Shown piece after piece: positions 63,001 through 64,000 of a DNA stretch of 64,000 bases. The notes below the pieces were generated by a model that was not told the DNA's origin, ran no database searches, and saw only the letters and a list, made by a program, of their open reading frames with translations. The position numbers were made by a program, and so were the translations under genes. This stretch comes from Lentibacillus sp. JNUCC-1 (GTDB lineage Bacteria; Bacillota; Bacilli; Bacillales; Amphibacillaceae): the NCBI RefSeq assembly GCF_009741735.1, contig NZ_WHOH01000001.1, positions 1,860,001 through 1,924,000 of the forward strand, given 5' to 3'. Every line of letters starts with the position of its first letter. Position 1 is the stretch's first letter.

Positions 63001-64000
63001 AAAAACAAAACCTTGGTGATAACGTAGAAATTACAGACACACTGGACTATAAAGGTGAAATTGATGAGGACAGCATCAAAGTTTCAACGTACGATGTAGA
63101 TTCCGGTGGTAAAACAACGATCAATGAAGATGATGTATTAGATTCATCCAAATATACTGTAAATGTAACTGGCGATGAATTTACATTGACGTTTGATGAA
63201 ACAGTAGAAAAGCGTTACGTTGTGGAATTCTTAACAACCGTACCTGATATTTCTCAGGAAAGATATACCAACAAAGCAACCGTTAAAGTTGGAAGTGATG
63301 AATACCCGTATTCTGGAACAGTAGATTATAAAGAATATGACCATTTTCTGGATAAATCAGCAATTGGCCAAGAAGGTTCTGATGTCTACATTGGTGATGA
63401 AATCGATTGGGAAGTCAATGTAAACGACAGCTTGTCTGTAATCGAAAATCCAGAAATAATAGATACGATTAGTGCTGGACTGGAATATGTCGAAGGCACA
63501 CTCGAAGTTTCAACTAAAGATGGGAAATCATTAAGTGAGGGAACAGATTACACTCTAACAAAAACAACAACAGAAGCAGGGGAAACCGTTCTTACCATTG
63601 AACTCAAGGAAACCTTAGATCAAGCATTAACTCTTAACTACACAACAGTCGTCACTGCCGAAGATGGAGATACAGTGAACAATAAAATTTCTTTAAACGG
63701 TGAAAACATTGAGACCGAAACGATCACTTCGGAAGAACTCACTGCCGAGCAGTTCAGTTGGGTAGAGGGAGAGTTTAATGAAAATCGCGGAGCTTTGCAG
63801 ATTACTAAAGTTGACTCTGAAACAGGAGATCCCATTGCCAACAACCCTGCCACGTTTGAGTTATATTATAATTTAAACGGTGAGCGTGTACAATTTGGTG
63901 ATCAGTATCAAACTGATGAGAACGGACAACTTCTAATTGGTAATTTGCCGCTTAGAACCTATTATGTAAAAGAAGTAGAGGCACCGACCGGCTACATCAT
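60081..64000 (+). CDS. Large collagen-adhesin-like surface protein (3' truncated by window edge)
   Basis: 1306 codons remain open to the last base. Signal peptide NKRLSILFIFMLLFQSISGG then LVFA. An N-terminal Ig-like segment follows, then a highly charged Ser/Glu/Asp/Lys linker (about residues 145-230). Next come about six repeats of a collagen-binding/DUF11-like Ig fold (core: W-hydrophobic-V...DxxIxDxxPxGL...), beginning near 61210, 61640, 62030, 62410, 62870 and 63345. Last is a SpaA/Cna_B domain (LQITKVDSETGDP...VKEVEAPTGY) whose Lys and Glu fit an isopeptide bond. An LPxTG anchor is expected beyond the window. ATG 60081 follows AAGGGGG. Confidence 0.9.
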   Translation, partial: MNKRLSILFIFMLLFQSISGGLVFAEGAKGSSGDSIFTDVQLTDSENNPVSDEQSPETVNVHIAWTLENIAIEDVKDTYTLSLPEQLQIEGKQQGDVIYEDNTLGSYELSVEGVLTVLLNDIHEEYEHASGEIVIDHVPMRQAQESEQDPNEKSGTSDDKTEDETSVSKKEASEDEGQSNDDQSEADSSSSDKREESNQINIDKNQEKGEKEQKPTEEKKSKNDSEAKKDKERTIGTFAEIQENIFTFKSLTYDGEEIADGSIIDIGDGTKVEIEFKWDTEGLDVKSGDTASMQLPDVFEQVSTPEKNIVTSGITVGTYSIQDGELKFVFNDKIEDGDVSNGKVGLNLDFNLQKFEEDIEQVIDFNDSEETTLNVVAKPNKTASSITKEGHPDQKHNASEITWTVDVINNSEETVTDATLNDSLPDGLGLPENLVVKSLSTDLDGNKVVGDEVNTYSGNITDGIKFDELKPFKGYRVEYTTPITDKDKTEFTNDASFYNGIKDLPASATVDGLTTSNPIEKSGKYNDETGQIDWTIVANENGTDINNVIIEDELPDALTLVKETLKVNKYVDGSQSEVIEIGPANFPIELGETAANEHYEIKFSTDIDYTAVNEGNYQKTNSFTNTTTLKDGKDELGDDGATVDFDREPLLEKAGKSNVDYDNKTLSWTIDVNKAKHPFGDLTITDTIPDGLSLAEDDIEITDEDGNDFPAESIDIDQKEVTINLSDVGTKHLTIEYTTDIEKFDVDNFKNTVSIGGDGIGEGDHDTGHEITPPGNSFDKNFEGIDYNKKTMDWSLKVDPKREAITDLEITDTFPNQGMILDDDSVEVNHSNQDKSLVKGTDYTLEPIGEGYQKGFTIKLIGDFSSLDKGYLTVDYTTSYDPEFEVGGNTLDPHVNTEGNEQVYVNKANYQGTTENGNGFNEDREADTIVREDSWNSGKKEGKLVNVDSDGNLEDGWQSGSERKIAWQLYTNYQKQNLGDNVEITDTLDYKGEIDEDSIKVSTYDVDSGGKTTINEDDVLDSSKYTVNVTGDEFTLTFDETVEKRYVVEFLTTVPDISQERYTNKATVKVGSDEYPYSGTVDYKEYDHFLDKSAIGQEGSDVYIGDEIDWEVNVNDSLSVIENPEIIDTISAGLEYVEGTLEVSTKDGKSLSEGTDYTLTKTTTEAGETVLTIELKETLDQALTLNYTTVVTAEDGDTVNNKISLNGENIETETITSEELTAEQFSWVEGEFNENRGALQITKVDSETGDPIANNPATFELYYNLNGERVQFGDQYQTDENGQLLIGNLPLRTYYVKEVEAPTGYI

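Overview
The window is a chromosomal segment of a low-to-mid GC, endospore-forming Firmicute of the family Bacillaceae. The gene order (mcsB-clpC-radA-yacL-gltX-cysE-cysS-mrnC-rlmB-rae1-sigH-rpmG-secE-nusG-rplKAJL-ybxB-rpoBC-rplGB-rpsLG-fusA-tuf, then the S10/spc/alpha ribosomal cluster, ecfA1A2T-truA, rplM-rpsI, cwlD) is that of the Bacillus subtilis origin-proximal region. sigH and the germination hydrolase gene cwlD point to a spore former. The protein sequences and interspersed repeats resemble halophilic genera such as Virgibacillus, Lentibacillus or Oceanobacillus; this genus-level guess is from memory and is an inference.

Layout. 1-12700: protein quality control, DNA repair, tRNA charging and cysteine synthesis (cysE-cysS behind a cysteine T-box), RNA maturation and sigma-H. 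12700-25200: rpmG-secE-nusG, the L11-L1 and L10-L7/L12 operons with autoregulatory leaders, then rpoB-rpoC. 25200-29700: the str operon (S12, S7, EF-G, EF-Tu). 29701-30900: a 1.2 kb gene-free gap holding the tuf terminator, two structured REP-like repeats and two tandem promoters for the S10 operon. 30900-45230: S10-spc-alpha ribosomal proteins with secY, adk, infA and rpoA; the usual map gene is absent after adk. 45380-50320: ECF transporter module, truA, an unknown membrane protein, and rplM-rpsI behind an L13-type leader.

Accessory part. At the 3' end of rpsI lies a small island (about 50301-53787) bounded by two nearly identical 70-bp copies of the rpsI 3' end plus terminator, the arrangement of attL/attR. 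It contains a complete IS66-family element with target-site duplication and one small frameshifted gene of the phage-T4-type superinfection-immunity family, preceded by tandem 18-bp operator-like repeats. Beyond it lie an ABC export module with an unusual regulator (degenerate ABC-ATPase domain fused to LytTR, frameshifted here), an Eis-like acetyltransferase, cwlD, an orphan receiver-BTAD response regulator, and the 5' 3.9 kb of a large collagen-adhesin-like surface protein running off the window.

Data quality. Four genes (rplN, rpsE, the superinfection-immunity gene, the LytTR regulator) are each broken by what looks like a single missing base, in or next to short homopolymers. Two of the four are essential ribosomal protein genes, so uncorrected sequencing indels are more likely than real pseudogenes.
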